In this document: positions 1 through 8,758 of the stretch, in pieces | Layout: every line of letters starts with the position of its first letter | Position numbering within the stretch: the stretch's first letter is position 1 | Assembly: GCA_009602725.1 (NCBI GenBank) | Contig: WELB01000005.1 | Coordinates: 437,206-481,757 of the forward strand | Source of the DNA: Spirogloea muscicola | Lineage: Eukaryota; Streptophyta; Zygnematophyceae; Spirogloeales; Spirogloeaceae | Direction of reading: 5' to 3' | DNA length: 44,552 nt | Notes under the pieces: generated by a model | The model's database searches: none | Told to the model about the DNA's origin: nothing | What the model saw: the letters and a program-made list of their open reading frames with translations, nothing else | Translations under genes and position numbers: made by a program

Positions 1-312
1 AGCAGGGTCGCTAGCGCAGGTGTACCGCATGCGCTTGGCCGTCTCGCTGCAGAGGTCTATGGCCCGCGCGCTGCACCTGCGTGCAGGCAGAGCCCTCGCT
101 GCTGCCTCTGGCTCTGGCCAGGGGACCCGCTTCCAGGAACCCAGTCTCTCTGACCTGAGGCTGCTTAGCAGGGGTTACTGAGTGCTTCGTAGCTGCTTCG
201 CTTCTTTCTGTGCTTGTTGTTCTTCGTACTTCCCCTGGCCCCTTCTCGTCCTTTGTACATTCTTTTCTGGGCTGGCTTTTTCCAGCCCCTTATCCTCAAT
301 GGGCGAGCCCTT
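1..312 (+). mobile_element. LINE-like retrotransposon 3' end, 5'-truncated by the window edge
   Basis: Bases 2-181 form an open frame of 59 codons plus TGA that is the carboxyl end of a non-LTR retrotransposon protein; key residues are AGSLAQVYRMRL, LQRSMARAL, HLRAGRALAAA and a final LSRGY. The following ~130 bases are a 3' tail containing the family hallmark GGGCTGG-loop-CCAGCCC near 269-288. The same protein end recurs at 1519-2040 (-), 3079-3265 (+), 4059-4265 (-), 4825-5012 (+) and 23369-23550 (-). The LINE assignment rests on the longer copy at 1519-2040. The element continues left of the window. Confidence 0.6.
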
Positions 313-415
313 CTATCTCACTACAAAACACTGCAGACCACAGAAACGATGCAGAGGGAAGCTCAGTACCCACGAGTGAGCAACATCAGGTCTGAGTAGC
401 TCGCTGCAGGGAAAT
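313..415 (-). mobile_element. LINE 3'-tail fragment, subfamily B
   Basis: This is the tail part of a second subfamily read on the minus strand. Almost the same sequence (CTACAAAACACTGCAGA, then AAGCTCAGTACCCACGAGTG, then AACATCAGGTCTGAGTAGCTC) occurs at 22540-22640 and 25630-25725, and partly at 2270-2325. It abuts the plus-strand tail ending at ~312, so the two tails face each other. Confidence 0.6.
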
Positions 416-1240
416 TGGTGGGGCCCCACGTAAAGCGGGGGCGTCACGCGTGTACTGCGCCTCAAGTCCGCCATGCTGCCGGCAAACGTTTCCGAGCCGA
501 CTGATGAGACGAGCTTGCGAGTGGCACCATCTCGTCCGCGTCGCCGGTGGGTCCGCCGACGCACAGCGGCCAGCGAGAGTGAATTTCGACGTCGCGCCAG
601 GGTGGGGCTCAATGTCTCCGCGATGGAGGCAGATCCCGTCCCGCTGCCCAGAACCCACTTCCTCTACCCTTGGCATGATTGTGTCGGTTTGGCTCCCTTT
701 TCATCCTTCGCACTAGCTTCTGTGCAGTTGCTTTTACCTGGGCACTGTGTTGTTGGCTCGACTTGTTCTCCCGCCTATGATTCTCCTGGTCGGCACTTGC
801 TGACGAGAGATTATTGAGCGCCCACTTGCAGAGTCGTGGAGTTTTGGAGAAGTAATGTCCTGCTTTTGCACCTACCGGCCCATTAGATCGCGTACGATGC
901 TTCGGGCCGGCCTCTCACAGCCATTGCCTTGCATTGAAGGAGCTGAGGCATTATGTCAGGCGCACCATCATACCCGCTCGCCATCTCGCTCATGCGCACC
1001 GTTAAATCGCACCACGCGCCTTGTCCGACGGACGAGCTTGGCGGCCGTGCGCGGCGCGGGCGCCGCCCGCGGCGGGCGTGCCGTGTCGCGGCGTGGCGCT
1101 GCGCCAATTCTTACCTCGCGGAAGCTTTCCAGCCCGTCGTAGTGTTGGCGCCTAAGGCGGCTGGCGGCAACCCTCCTGGGTACAAGTAGGCCCGTGCAAA
1201 ATCCGCCTCACCGCATCTCCCATCTCTCCAGTCCTTTCCT
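416..1240. other. Intergenic, no gene recognised; one decayed repeat tail
   Basis: No ORF here resembles a known protein. Bases 880-950 hold a diverged plus-strand repeat tail (GGCCGGCCTCTCACAGCC then CATTGCCTTGCATTG), paralogous to 4925-4980. Bases 1030-1095 are very GC-rich (GCGCGGGCGCCGCCCGC) without an assignable function. Confidence 0.5.
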
Positions 1241-1388
1241 CTGCCTTGCCCCAATTGGGAGAGCCACTTCTCTTTCCTCTGGGCTTGTCACTCTTTCATG
1301 GGCTGGTTATTCACAGCCCTGTCTCTGTGGGCTGAAGGTCAGCCCTCGCTCCCTTATAGATGAGCTGCGGCTTTTCACAGAAGAAGGG

Positions 1389-2040
1389 GGGCTCGCCCAT
1401 TGAGGATAAGGGGCTGGAAAAAGCCAGCCCAGAAAAGAATGAACAAAGGACGAGGAGGGGCCAGGGAAAGTACAAAGAACAACAAGCACAGAAAAGAAAC
1501 GAAGCAGCTACGAAGCACTCAGTAACCCCTGCTAAGCAGCCTCAGGTCAGAGAGACTGGGTTCCTGGAAGCGGGTCCCCTGGCCAGAGCCAGAGGCAGCA
1601 GCGAGGGCTCTGCCTGCACGCAGGTGCAGCGCGCGGGCCATAGACCTCTGCAGCGAGGCGGCCAAGCGCATGCGGTACACCTGCGCTAGCGACCCTGCTG
1701 CATGGGAGTCCACCGGCTCCCCATGGAAGCGGCGGGCAATGGCGTGACGAGAGAGCTGGTTGAGCAGCTCGAGCCACCGAGCGCCCAGCGCCCCGTGCGT
1801 ATCGATGGCGAGCGGGAAGAACTCGTCTTCCCGCGGGTGATCTGCGTATTTTAGCTCCTTGGCCCGAGCTGCGCAGGCTACCGCATACCCAGCTTTGGTG
1901 GCACACTGGGTTGGATGTGAGCGGTCATAGGAGTCGGTGGTCACCACGTCCAGGAGAAGAAGTGGCCCGCCTGCCGGTGGGGTGGCCACAAGGTCCACGC
2001 GACGAGCGTGGAGACCGTCGGCCCGTTGCTGGAGCGGCAT
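1389..2040 (-). mobile_element. LINE-like retrotransposon: C-terminal ORF2-type domain and 3' tail
   Basis: The minus strand carries an open frame of 173 residues ending at 1519. Recognisable elements in order are LLLLDVVTTDSYD, a Cys/Ala-rich helix with AARAKELKYAD, FFPLAIDTHGALG, then LQRSMARAL and HLRAGRALAAA. This pattern is what I know from the region after the reverse-transcriptase domain of LINE/RTE-type proteins; the reverse transcriptase itself is absent, so the copy is 5'-truncated (an in-frame stop lies just upstream of 2040). The 3' tail runs to 1389 and holds the GGGCTGG/CCAGCCC stem. The class call is inference from family memory. The longest intact protein piece of this family in the window is here. 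Confidence 0.6.
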
Positions 2041-2149
2041 GACGGCTTTTCTCTCTGTTGACAGTCACGTATGCCCGGCCCTATGTAGGGCAGCAGCTGG
2101 TGTTTTGGCAGCGTGTGACGTGCGCTTAAGGGATAGGGTCTTCCTGGGG

Positions 2150-2330
2150 TGGAGGTGCACCGAGGGAGGGCAAAGAGAAAGTTTCTTGCCCATAGAAAAA
2201 AGTCAGCCCAATAAGAAGGACAATGGCCAAATCCAAAGAAAAGAGGTGTCGAAAAAGTACCACTACAAAATACACTACAAAACACGAGACGATGCAGAGG
2301 GACGGAAGCTCAGTACCCGCGAGTGAGCCA
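2150..2330 (-). mobile_element. LINE 3'-tail fragment, subfamily B, diverged
   Basis: The segment contains CCCATAGAAAAAAGTCAGCCC, an AAGAAGGACAATGGCCAAA stretch, a CACTACAAAA pair and GATGCAGAGGGACGGAAGCTCAGTACCCGCGAGTGAG, all in the order found at 22465-22610 and 25550-25695. No coding part remains. Confidence 0.55.
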
Positions 2331-2584
2331 GCCGGCGCAGGGGCGGCCATGTAATTGGAGAGCGGGGGCGCTGGCAGGCGGGGCCCGCCTGCGTCGGCGG
2401 GGCGGCAGAGAGAGCCGGCCGGGCAGGAGTCGGGCTACCGCAGGGAGGGGCCCGCCCAAAAGGGTCCACTGGGCACCCCCCCTTTAATCGTTCCTTACCG
2501 CCAGCACCTTACGTTGAATGAGCTCTATGATTTGTTTGCCCCCGGGATTGCAAGCCCCCGTTATCGCGACGCAAGCTCCTGCGA

Positions 2585-2710
2585 AAGAAAGTGCACGCCC
2601 ATAGAAAAGAGGAACTGGCAAAGCCAGCCCAAAAAGAATGGACATATGTCCAATGCCACAAAAAATGGTGCCGAAAAATGGGACTACACTACAAAACACG
2701 ACGATACGAA
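2585..2710 (-). mobile_element. LINE 3'-tail fragment, subfamily B, truncated
   Basis: The same tail order is seen (CGCCCATAGAAAAGAGG, GGCAAAGCCAGCCC, AAAAAGAATGGACATATGTCC, CACTACAAAACACGACGAT), but it stops before the CTCAGTACCC segment. The bases from 2340 to 2585 and from 2711 to 3060 show no supported gene. Confidence 0.5.
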
Positions 2711-3059
2711 AAGCCCCACCTCATGCATACGTATCTCATCCTTGCTCACCGACTCAACGGTCAATGATCAGCTAATCATGGCAACGCTGCCGCGCCTGGC
2801 CCGCACGCGCCGTCTGTTGCGAATTCCCGTCGCGGCGCTCGCGGCCAGGCGAGGTGGTCTGCGCGCTCGACGGCGGCTTTCCTGGGCACGCGGCGGGCGC
2901 CTCATCGACTCCGAAGCGCCGGCGAGGGAGGCGAGTATGCTGACCATCCACCGGAGGACTGTGTCTTCCCTCTTGCCATCGACGTCCACACGGCGTTCGT
3001 TGCTCGGTCGCTCGAGCCCCTGCACCGGCTAGTGCGCAGCGCTGTCCCGACGCCACCAA

Positions 3060-3372
3060 GGGGAGCAGCCAATTTCACTGCGGCAGGCTCTCTGGCCTAG
3101 GTGTCTCGCATGCGCCTGTCAGTATCGCTGCAGGGGTGAATGGCACACGCGTTGTATCTGCGTGCCGGTCGCGCTTTGGCTGCAGCCTCTGGCTATAGAC
3201 AGCGGACAGGCTACCCGGGGACTAGTTTCTCTGACCTGCGGCTGCTCAACAGGGGAAGTTGACTTAAGTTTTTGACCTTTCAAGCGGTACTTAATTGTTT
3301 GTTTCAGCTTTTCCGGCCCTTTTGGACGTTGTCAATACTCTTTGGGCTGGCTTTTCACAGCCCTCGCCCCCT
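3060..3372 (+). mobile_element. LINE-like 3' end, decayed
   Basis: Bases 3079-3265 align codon by codon with the LINE carboxyl end (AGSLA, RMRLSVSLQ, YLRAGRALAAASGY, then LLNRGS before a stop) but carry two internal stop codons, so the copy is dead. The tail follows, with GGGCTGGCTTTTCACAGCCC at 3343-3362. It faces an opposed tail at 3395-3435, making a long imperfect hairpin around 3373-3395. Confidence 0.6.
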
Positions 3373-3394
3373 AGACGAGTTTACATTTCATTTG

Positions 3395-4310
3395 AAAATC
3401 AGGGGCGAGGGCTATGAATAGCCAGTCCACAAAGAGTGAAGAGAAGAGAGGGACTCTTCCAGTAGAGAGGGACTCTGCCAGTAGAGGGCGACGGGTGTGA
3501 TTGGCCAGCCCAGGGAAAGAACGTGCGAATTTTGAGTGAAGCAGAAGAAAGATTCTAAAGTGGTTGGAATGAGCTCTTTCGAAGGGGGCTGGGGCTGTGA
3601 ATCGCCAGCCCAGGAAGGATGGACAAGGTCCAGGAGGCCGAAAAGCGCCAAGTCCACAAAGCTTCCCCGCAGAGGGCGATGGCTGTGAACAAGAGAGGTA
3701 GACTCTTCCATTAGAAAGCAATGGCTGTCATTGGCCAGCCAAGAAAAAGAACGAACAAAGTTCGTTTCAGTGTGAAGAAGTAGGAAGACTCTTCCAGCCG
3801 AGGGTGATGGCTGTGACTGGCCAGCCCAGAAGAATAGATTAACAAAGTCCGAACTGGACAAAAAGCGCTTAAGCACACATGGACTCAAGTGGCCACTGGG
3901 TGCTCAAGTTGTCTTGTTGAGCAGCCGCAGCAGCAGCTGTTAGTGTGGACAAGAGTGAAAGACTTTTCGAGTAGGAAGCGATGTCTGTGATCGGCCAGCC
4001 CAGGAAACAAATGAAATACAATTGAAGGGGCCAGAAAAGCGCTAAAGCACACAGCGACCTAAGTGGCCACTGGACGCTCAGTAACTCCTGTTGTGCAGCC
4101 GCTGGTCGGACAAATTAGTCTCCAAGTAGCGGGTGTCCTCTCTGTAGCCAGAAGCGCAGCCAAAGCACAACCAGCACGCAGATCAAGTGCGTGTGCCTTG
4201 ACCACTGCAGGGATACTGACAGGCGCGTGCGATACATCTGCCTGGGCTAGAGAGCCTGCCTTGTTGAGATTTGCCTGCTTATCTTGAGAATATCGGAAAC
4301 AAGGTCCCAA
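3395..4310 (-). mobile_element. Array of minus-strand LINE tails with a decayed protein end
   Basis: Bases 4059-4265 read on the minus strand give AGSLAQ, a degenerate middle, then LDLRAGCALAAL and a TSGC-type end, homologous to the LINE carboxyl terminus. Downstream on that strand lie at least five imperfect tail units, each with a GGCTGTGA...GGCCAGCC or similar motif, near 3407, 3590, 3680-3740, 3808 and 3980. The unit near 3440-3490 contains the direct repeat GAGAGGGACTCT(T/G)CCAGTAGA. This looks like nested or tandem tail insertion. Confidence 0.5.
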
Positions 4311-4735
4311 GATCCGGAAAGCTCGGCAGTAGCTGCGTTGGTTTGCCGCGGGCTGTGCCGTCTACCGCGCCACGCCGCTCGCTGGACGGAATGTGCTCGT
4401 GTGCCGGCGGCCCCTTTGCAGCCCTCTGCGCCTCGCTTCCAGCGATGGCCGCTCTCGCTGACGGCCTCCTACGCTGCAATCGACCAGTTGGGAGAGCGTC
4501 GAAACAGTTTTGTTGCCGCCGTCCACAAGGGCAGCAGAGCGAGCAGCCCTGCTCCACCGTCGTTGGGTCGCTCGCTCAGTTACACAGAAGGCACCTCGAC
4601 GTTGTATTTGTTAAGAGGACTTGGTGAGGCTCAAATTGGCCTCCCATTAGTCATGCGCACAGCGCGCCTTTCTTCTCTTACCTTAGCCACCTTAGGTTAG
4701 GGCTTCATTTCCTGGTGCCAATGTTTGCACTAGCT
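4311..4735. other. Intergenic, no gene recognised
   Basis: The region has moderate GC and two overlapping open frames of ~120-140 codons, with no recognisable motif and no sensible splice continuation. It may be further decayed retroelement sequence between two LINE ends. Confidence 0.4.
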
Positions 4736-5130
4736 TTTGCCTGAACAACGTATTGGCTTGATCAGGCCAACCCTTTCATTTTATGAGCACCGTGCACCTT
4801 CTCTCCTCTGCGTGGGCGAGCAATTTCTTCTGCAACATACCTTGGCGTTTGCCGTGCACTTGCGGGCAGGCCGCGCCTTGGCTGCTGCCTCTGAGGTTAG
4901 TAAGGGCGCCTCTAGTCCCTACTCGATGGTTGGACTGGCCTCTCACAGCCATTGCCTTACATTTGGAAAGCTGTTTCTGATCTGCAAATCCGCTGACCAG
5001 AGGTTACTGAGCGGCATTCGCAGAAGTCCCGGGACGTAATCTTATGTGCAATTCTCGGCCATTCGGTACCTTGTCCAATCCTTTGGAGCCGGCCTCTCAC
5101 ACCTATCGCCTCATTTGAAAGAGCTGTACA
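4736..5130 (+). mobile_element. LINE-like 3' ends, decayed
   Basis: Bases ~4825-4905 encode LQHTLAFAVHLRAGRALAAAS, the LINE carboxyl motif, followed at 4925-5012 by a tail (TGGCCTCTCACAGCC, CATTGCCTTACATTTGG) and a second remnant of the protein end (SADQRLLSG before the GTTACTGAGCG signature). Another tail copy occurs at 5085-5130 (GCCGGCCTCTCACACC). No intact frame remains. Confidence 0.5.
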
Positions 5131-6800
5131 ACTTTTCACATGGCCAGATTGGCAAAGTACGGAAGCTTGTGCACCTACAAGTGTAGGCCGCTGCCCATGG
5201 GCCAGGAGGGGCTAGCTCGCGTTGCCATCGTGGTGACGCCTCCCCTCCATGCTTCCCTCCTTCCTTGGTGGCCAATAGCAGCCCAACCATGTGATCCGAC
5301 GCCTGGGGCTGGCCATCCGTTGTGAGTGGCCATTTGAAGAAGTCCTTGATCGTTGCGGCTGACCTTGAATGCGGGCCGTGAATTCAGATCCAACTTGGTG
5401 TGGCGGGCTCTGGATCGCCCAAGTCCCGTTCATGTATCACTCCGGATCTGGATAAGGCCTTGCCAGTCAGGCCTTCAGGCAGACCCCGTTGCTCGGCCAC
5501 GAAGGCTGGTAAGTAAGCCAGGCTGCTCGATAGCTGCAGGTCTTCTTGTATTCCTTTGATTATTGCTCACGTCACAATGCAAGAGCCTTCTAAATGGCTG
5601 CCTAAATCTCCTATGACAAGCCAATTATATCACGGCATAGGACAACATCTGGTCCTTTGGATCAGTTACCTGCGCTGTGCGTGTGACTATGTTCAGTGGG
5701 CTGCTAATTTGGTTGGTAGCTGCTGGAACAAAAGTAGCAAGTTTTCCCCTCATTAGGTGGGGGCTCGGATCACTGAAGACCCGAACTCCTAGAGACCAGA
5801 CTATAGACCAGACTATATGACGACCAGATCAGGTAGTCCCGGTTGGCGAATTTAAGCACTCTCGCCTCCAGCATTGCGCTCACGTCCAATCATCACGACC
5901 TTAAACCCCACATCTTCCTTTGAGGTTGACCACCATCAGGAGTCGCTTTGGAAACAAGCCACAATGACGACTAACACCGACAACAGGGCAAATGTGGCCA
6001 GTATTGCATACATACGACCAAGCCCAAATACAAGGATTTCTACTGGCGCTGAATATCTCTCTTTTCTCTTCATGGTAGCGTGTTGCGACAAAATATGGGT
6101 GACTGACCCAATCATCGCAGGCTGCACGATAAGTTGGCATGGGCGAGAGGGGTAGGCCTGCTGCGATCCTCCCCTCTTACAATGTGCACGTTGTTAGTCA
6201 GTGCCCGCTCCGAAGGCTCGTCTACGTTTTCAAGCTGCGTGCGACCCTCTCTGCGTGCGGCCAGCTGTTGTAGCCCTCAGGCAGATGTCCCACTGCGGCT
6301 TCGTGTGCAGGTGGCATGGCAGTGACTCATCTTACTAGTCCACCAAGCTAAGGTGGACGCCTGATGTGCTGTGCTGCAATTTTAGACAATTACGAAGGCG
6401 CACTCTTGAAGAAATGACTGCTTCTGCTGGACTGCCTGAAGAGTCTGCTCAAAGACTCACACACGACCCATTAAGGTGGACCATAGGTTGTACATGTGGA
6501 CACCACAATTAGTAAGACTCAGCAGCGTAATAAAGGGCTGCTCCTATAAGTCTTCTTTGGGACTTGCGCAAGCAATGCTGAAGAATCATTGATAAACTTG
6601 TGAATCCCTGGAGAAGACACTGTAGGTGGCGGCAAGGGAAGGCCTTATGGTCTATCGACTTCGCTGACGTCTGTAACAGATCTGAGCAACTAGCACTTCG
6701 TAAGCGTAGAAGTCATCGGCGGCAAGCGACTCAAGCTTTGGCTGCATTGTGATGCCCTGACCAGCGCGACTGCAACAATGACGCGCAGGACTGCTTCAGC
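5131..6800. other. Intergenic, no gene recognised
   Basis: There are only short overlapping ORFs, none matching a family I know. A small tandem repeat (AGACCAGACTAT twice) lies near 5794-5818. Around 6380-6510 an open stretch reads LEEMTASAGLPEESAQ, then a CTCGHHN end before a stop; it may be an exon or transposon relic related to the ORF at 6801. Confidence 0.4.
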
Positions 6801-7304
6801 ATGCGCTGGCAGTACAAGAACAACGAAAAGAAGCTAATCGGTAGCTCTGACGATTACATTGGCGACCGAGGCTCTAGCAGAATAGATGTGTTGGACTGTC
6901 ATGTGCAGGGCTGCTTTGTGTCACTGGTGCTAAATTTCTACATTGCGCAGCTGACAGGGCAGCACTCAAGTTGGCTCCACTTCGAGCAAGCAAGGCGGCA
7001 CTGGACTTTGAGGCACGTATTCAAGAAAGTTGCTGGCGTGTTAAAAGCTCGTCGCAAAGGTGCTCCAGCAGATAAGACAACGCATACTCGTATATTGTGC
7101 GACTACCCTATTCCTGCTCCTGACCCTTGCAAGCGCTTCAAGGAAGCCACTACACAGTCTTTAGCGGATTCATTGGTGGCATGTGAATGTGCTCTTGGTG
7201 GCAACTGTTGGGCTGGGCTTATCCTTGTAGCTAACAAGAAGGTCCTGCAAGATAAGGAGCTGGCGGAGCCAGCTCTCTGCCAGACAGGAGACTTTCATAC
7301 ATGA
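6801..7304 (+). CDS. Hypothetical ORF, 167 residues
   Basis: An ATG-initiated frame of 167 codons contains a mixed basic segment (VFKKVAGVLKARRKG), several cysteines and an aromatic cluster around SSWLHFEQARRHW. I do not recognise a family. It is followed after a stop by a further open stretch in another frame to 7709 (120 codons), which may be a separate relic. No neighbouring exon could be joined. It could be a fragment of a transposon protein. Low confidence that it is expressed. Confidence 0.25.
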   Translation: MRWQYKNNEKKLIGSSDDYIGDRGSSRIDVLDCHVQGCFVSLVLNFYIAQLTGQHSSWLHFEQARRHWTLRHVFKKVAGVLKARRKGAPADKTTHTRILCDYPIPAPDPCKRFKEATTQSLADSLVACECALGGNCWAGLILVANKKVLQDKELAEPALCQTGDFHT

Positions 7305-7969
7305 TCCGGCCAAGTCGTCGAGCACAGTTGCAGGCAGCGAGTGCAAGTGACTATTTGTAAAACCTATCCAAGCCAAATATCCAGCTTGCGTGAACCAAGG
7401 GCATTTTACTTATCAAGTGTATGGAAGTCCAAAGATAGTCGAGCATCATTTGTCCTCATGTTAGAAGGCCCAGAAGGCCCTGCAAGGAAGAGGTCCCTGT
7501 CTACATCAGAACAAGCTGATATGATCTCAGCAAATCATGGCCCACGACGCTCGTCCTGTTTGATACATGACAGCCAGCTACTACGACCTGCTGAGTTCAG
7601 GCTAGTCTCCAGCCACAGGTTGCAGCTGGTCAAGACCGCTGCGTCTCACTTCGTCATGCATCACAAGCTTAGCGTGAATTGGCAGTTGGACATTAAGTCG
7701 TCAGTATGAAATTCCTGGGTCGTCAGAGGTTGCCCCCTTGAGATTACACTCGTGTACCTGTTAGGCCCCCTCGGTAGATGGCCATAAGGCCTATGTGTGG
7801 ATGCTTCGCTGGTGAGCATAGACCTTACACACGGCCTTCAAGCCTGTCTAGGAAGCTCTTGCTGTCCTGCCATTTCACCATTCTCTGGCCAGTCTTAAGT
7901 ACAGCTAGTTGCGGTGAGATATGGACACTGTTATCCCAACCTGATACAGTCCGTCTATGAGACACGTCC

Positions 7970-8420
7970 TCTCTCGCTCTCGTCTTTCTGACTTGCGGCT
8001 AAGTGGAGGTCACTGAGTGAATATCCTGCATGTTATTAGCTCATCTATGAATTTCAGCCCTTTTCGTCCCGGTCGGACTTTGTCTTTTCTGGCTGGCTTT
8101 TGACAGTCCTTGCTCATGACATATGAGGGAGGTCGCATCCATGTGAGATTATAGGATCTTCTCGTTCACACAAGCCAGTAGTGGCACGGAGAGGGCGTAG
8201 TAAGGATAACCTCTATAGATGCGGTAGCTCTGAACAAGAAGCTCGTCCAAGGAGGGGCAATCGCCATGAAAGGCCAACCCAAAATACATGGACATGGTCT
8301 GGGGGAAATCCCCAAGACACTGACAACTCAGCAGGAGTATGTGGCTAGTAGGAGTGATAGCCACTCAGTGACCCCTAGTCCAACAGCCGCAAGGCGAGGC
8401 TCCGGAGGCAGCCATTGTGG
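7970..8420. mobile_element. Tail-to-tail pair of LINE 3' tails
   Basis: Plus-strand tail at ~7975-8115: TTTCTGACTTGCGGCT, AGGTCACTGAGTG, then GGCTGGCTTTTGACAGTCC. Minus-strand tail at ~8250-8410: CCATGAAAGGCCAACCC, ATGGACATGGTCTG, then CACTCAGTGACCCCT and CAACAGCCGCAAGG. The two are the same unit in opposite orientation with the 3' ends facing, separated by ~130 bp. It lies ~350 bp upstream of the PTEN start. Confidence 0.5.
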
Positions 8421-8758
8421 CAAATCAAGGCGAAAGGGAGTGTGTATCAAGTGAAGGAGGGCCTGAGTGGCCAAGTGCAAAAGCAAGCTCAGAGGAACGC
8501 GGTAACGGTGCAATCGGCAAATTGACGACATCACGAGCGGCACACCCGCTGTTAAGGCCTGGCAGTCCGTCCACCCAACTGTCATAGAGGTCGCTCGCCC
8601 GCATTCGACGGCGGCAAGTGCGACGGCGGCTGCGGCGGCGGCTGCAGCGACGGCGGAGCCCGGCGCAGACGGCTGGAGCTCCGGCTGTTGCTTCAGAAGC
8701 AAAGGCTTCTGCGAACGGCACGGGCTTTGGGAACACCTTGCCGGCAAGAGGGCCGGCG

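Larger units (their letters stand above)
1..1699. repeat. Inverted repeat, ~310-bp arms (1-310 and 1389-1699)
   Basis: Bases 1-310 match the reverse complement of 1389-1699 almost perfectly (position p pairs with about 1700-p, with a handful of mismatches and one indel, for example GTC versus GCC in one codon). Both arms are the same LINE-like 3' end, placed tail to tail around a ~1.08-kb spacer. High identity suggests that the two copies are recent relative to the other, badly decayed copies nearby. Confidence 0.9.
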
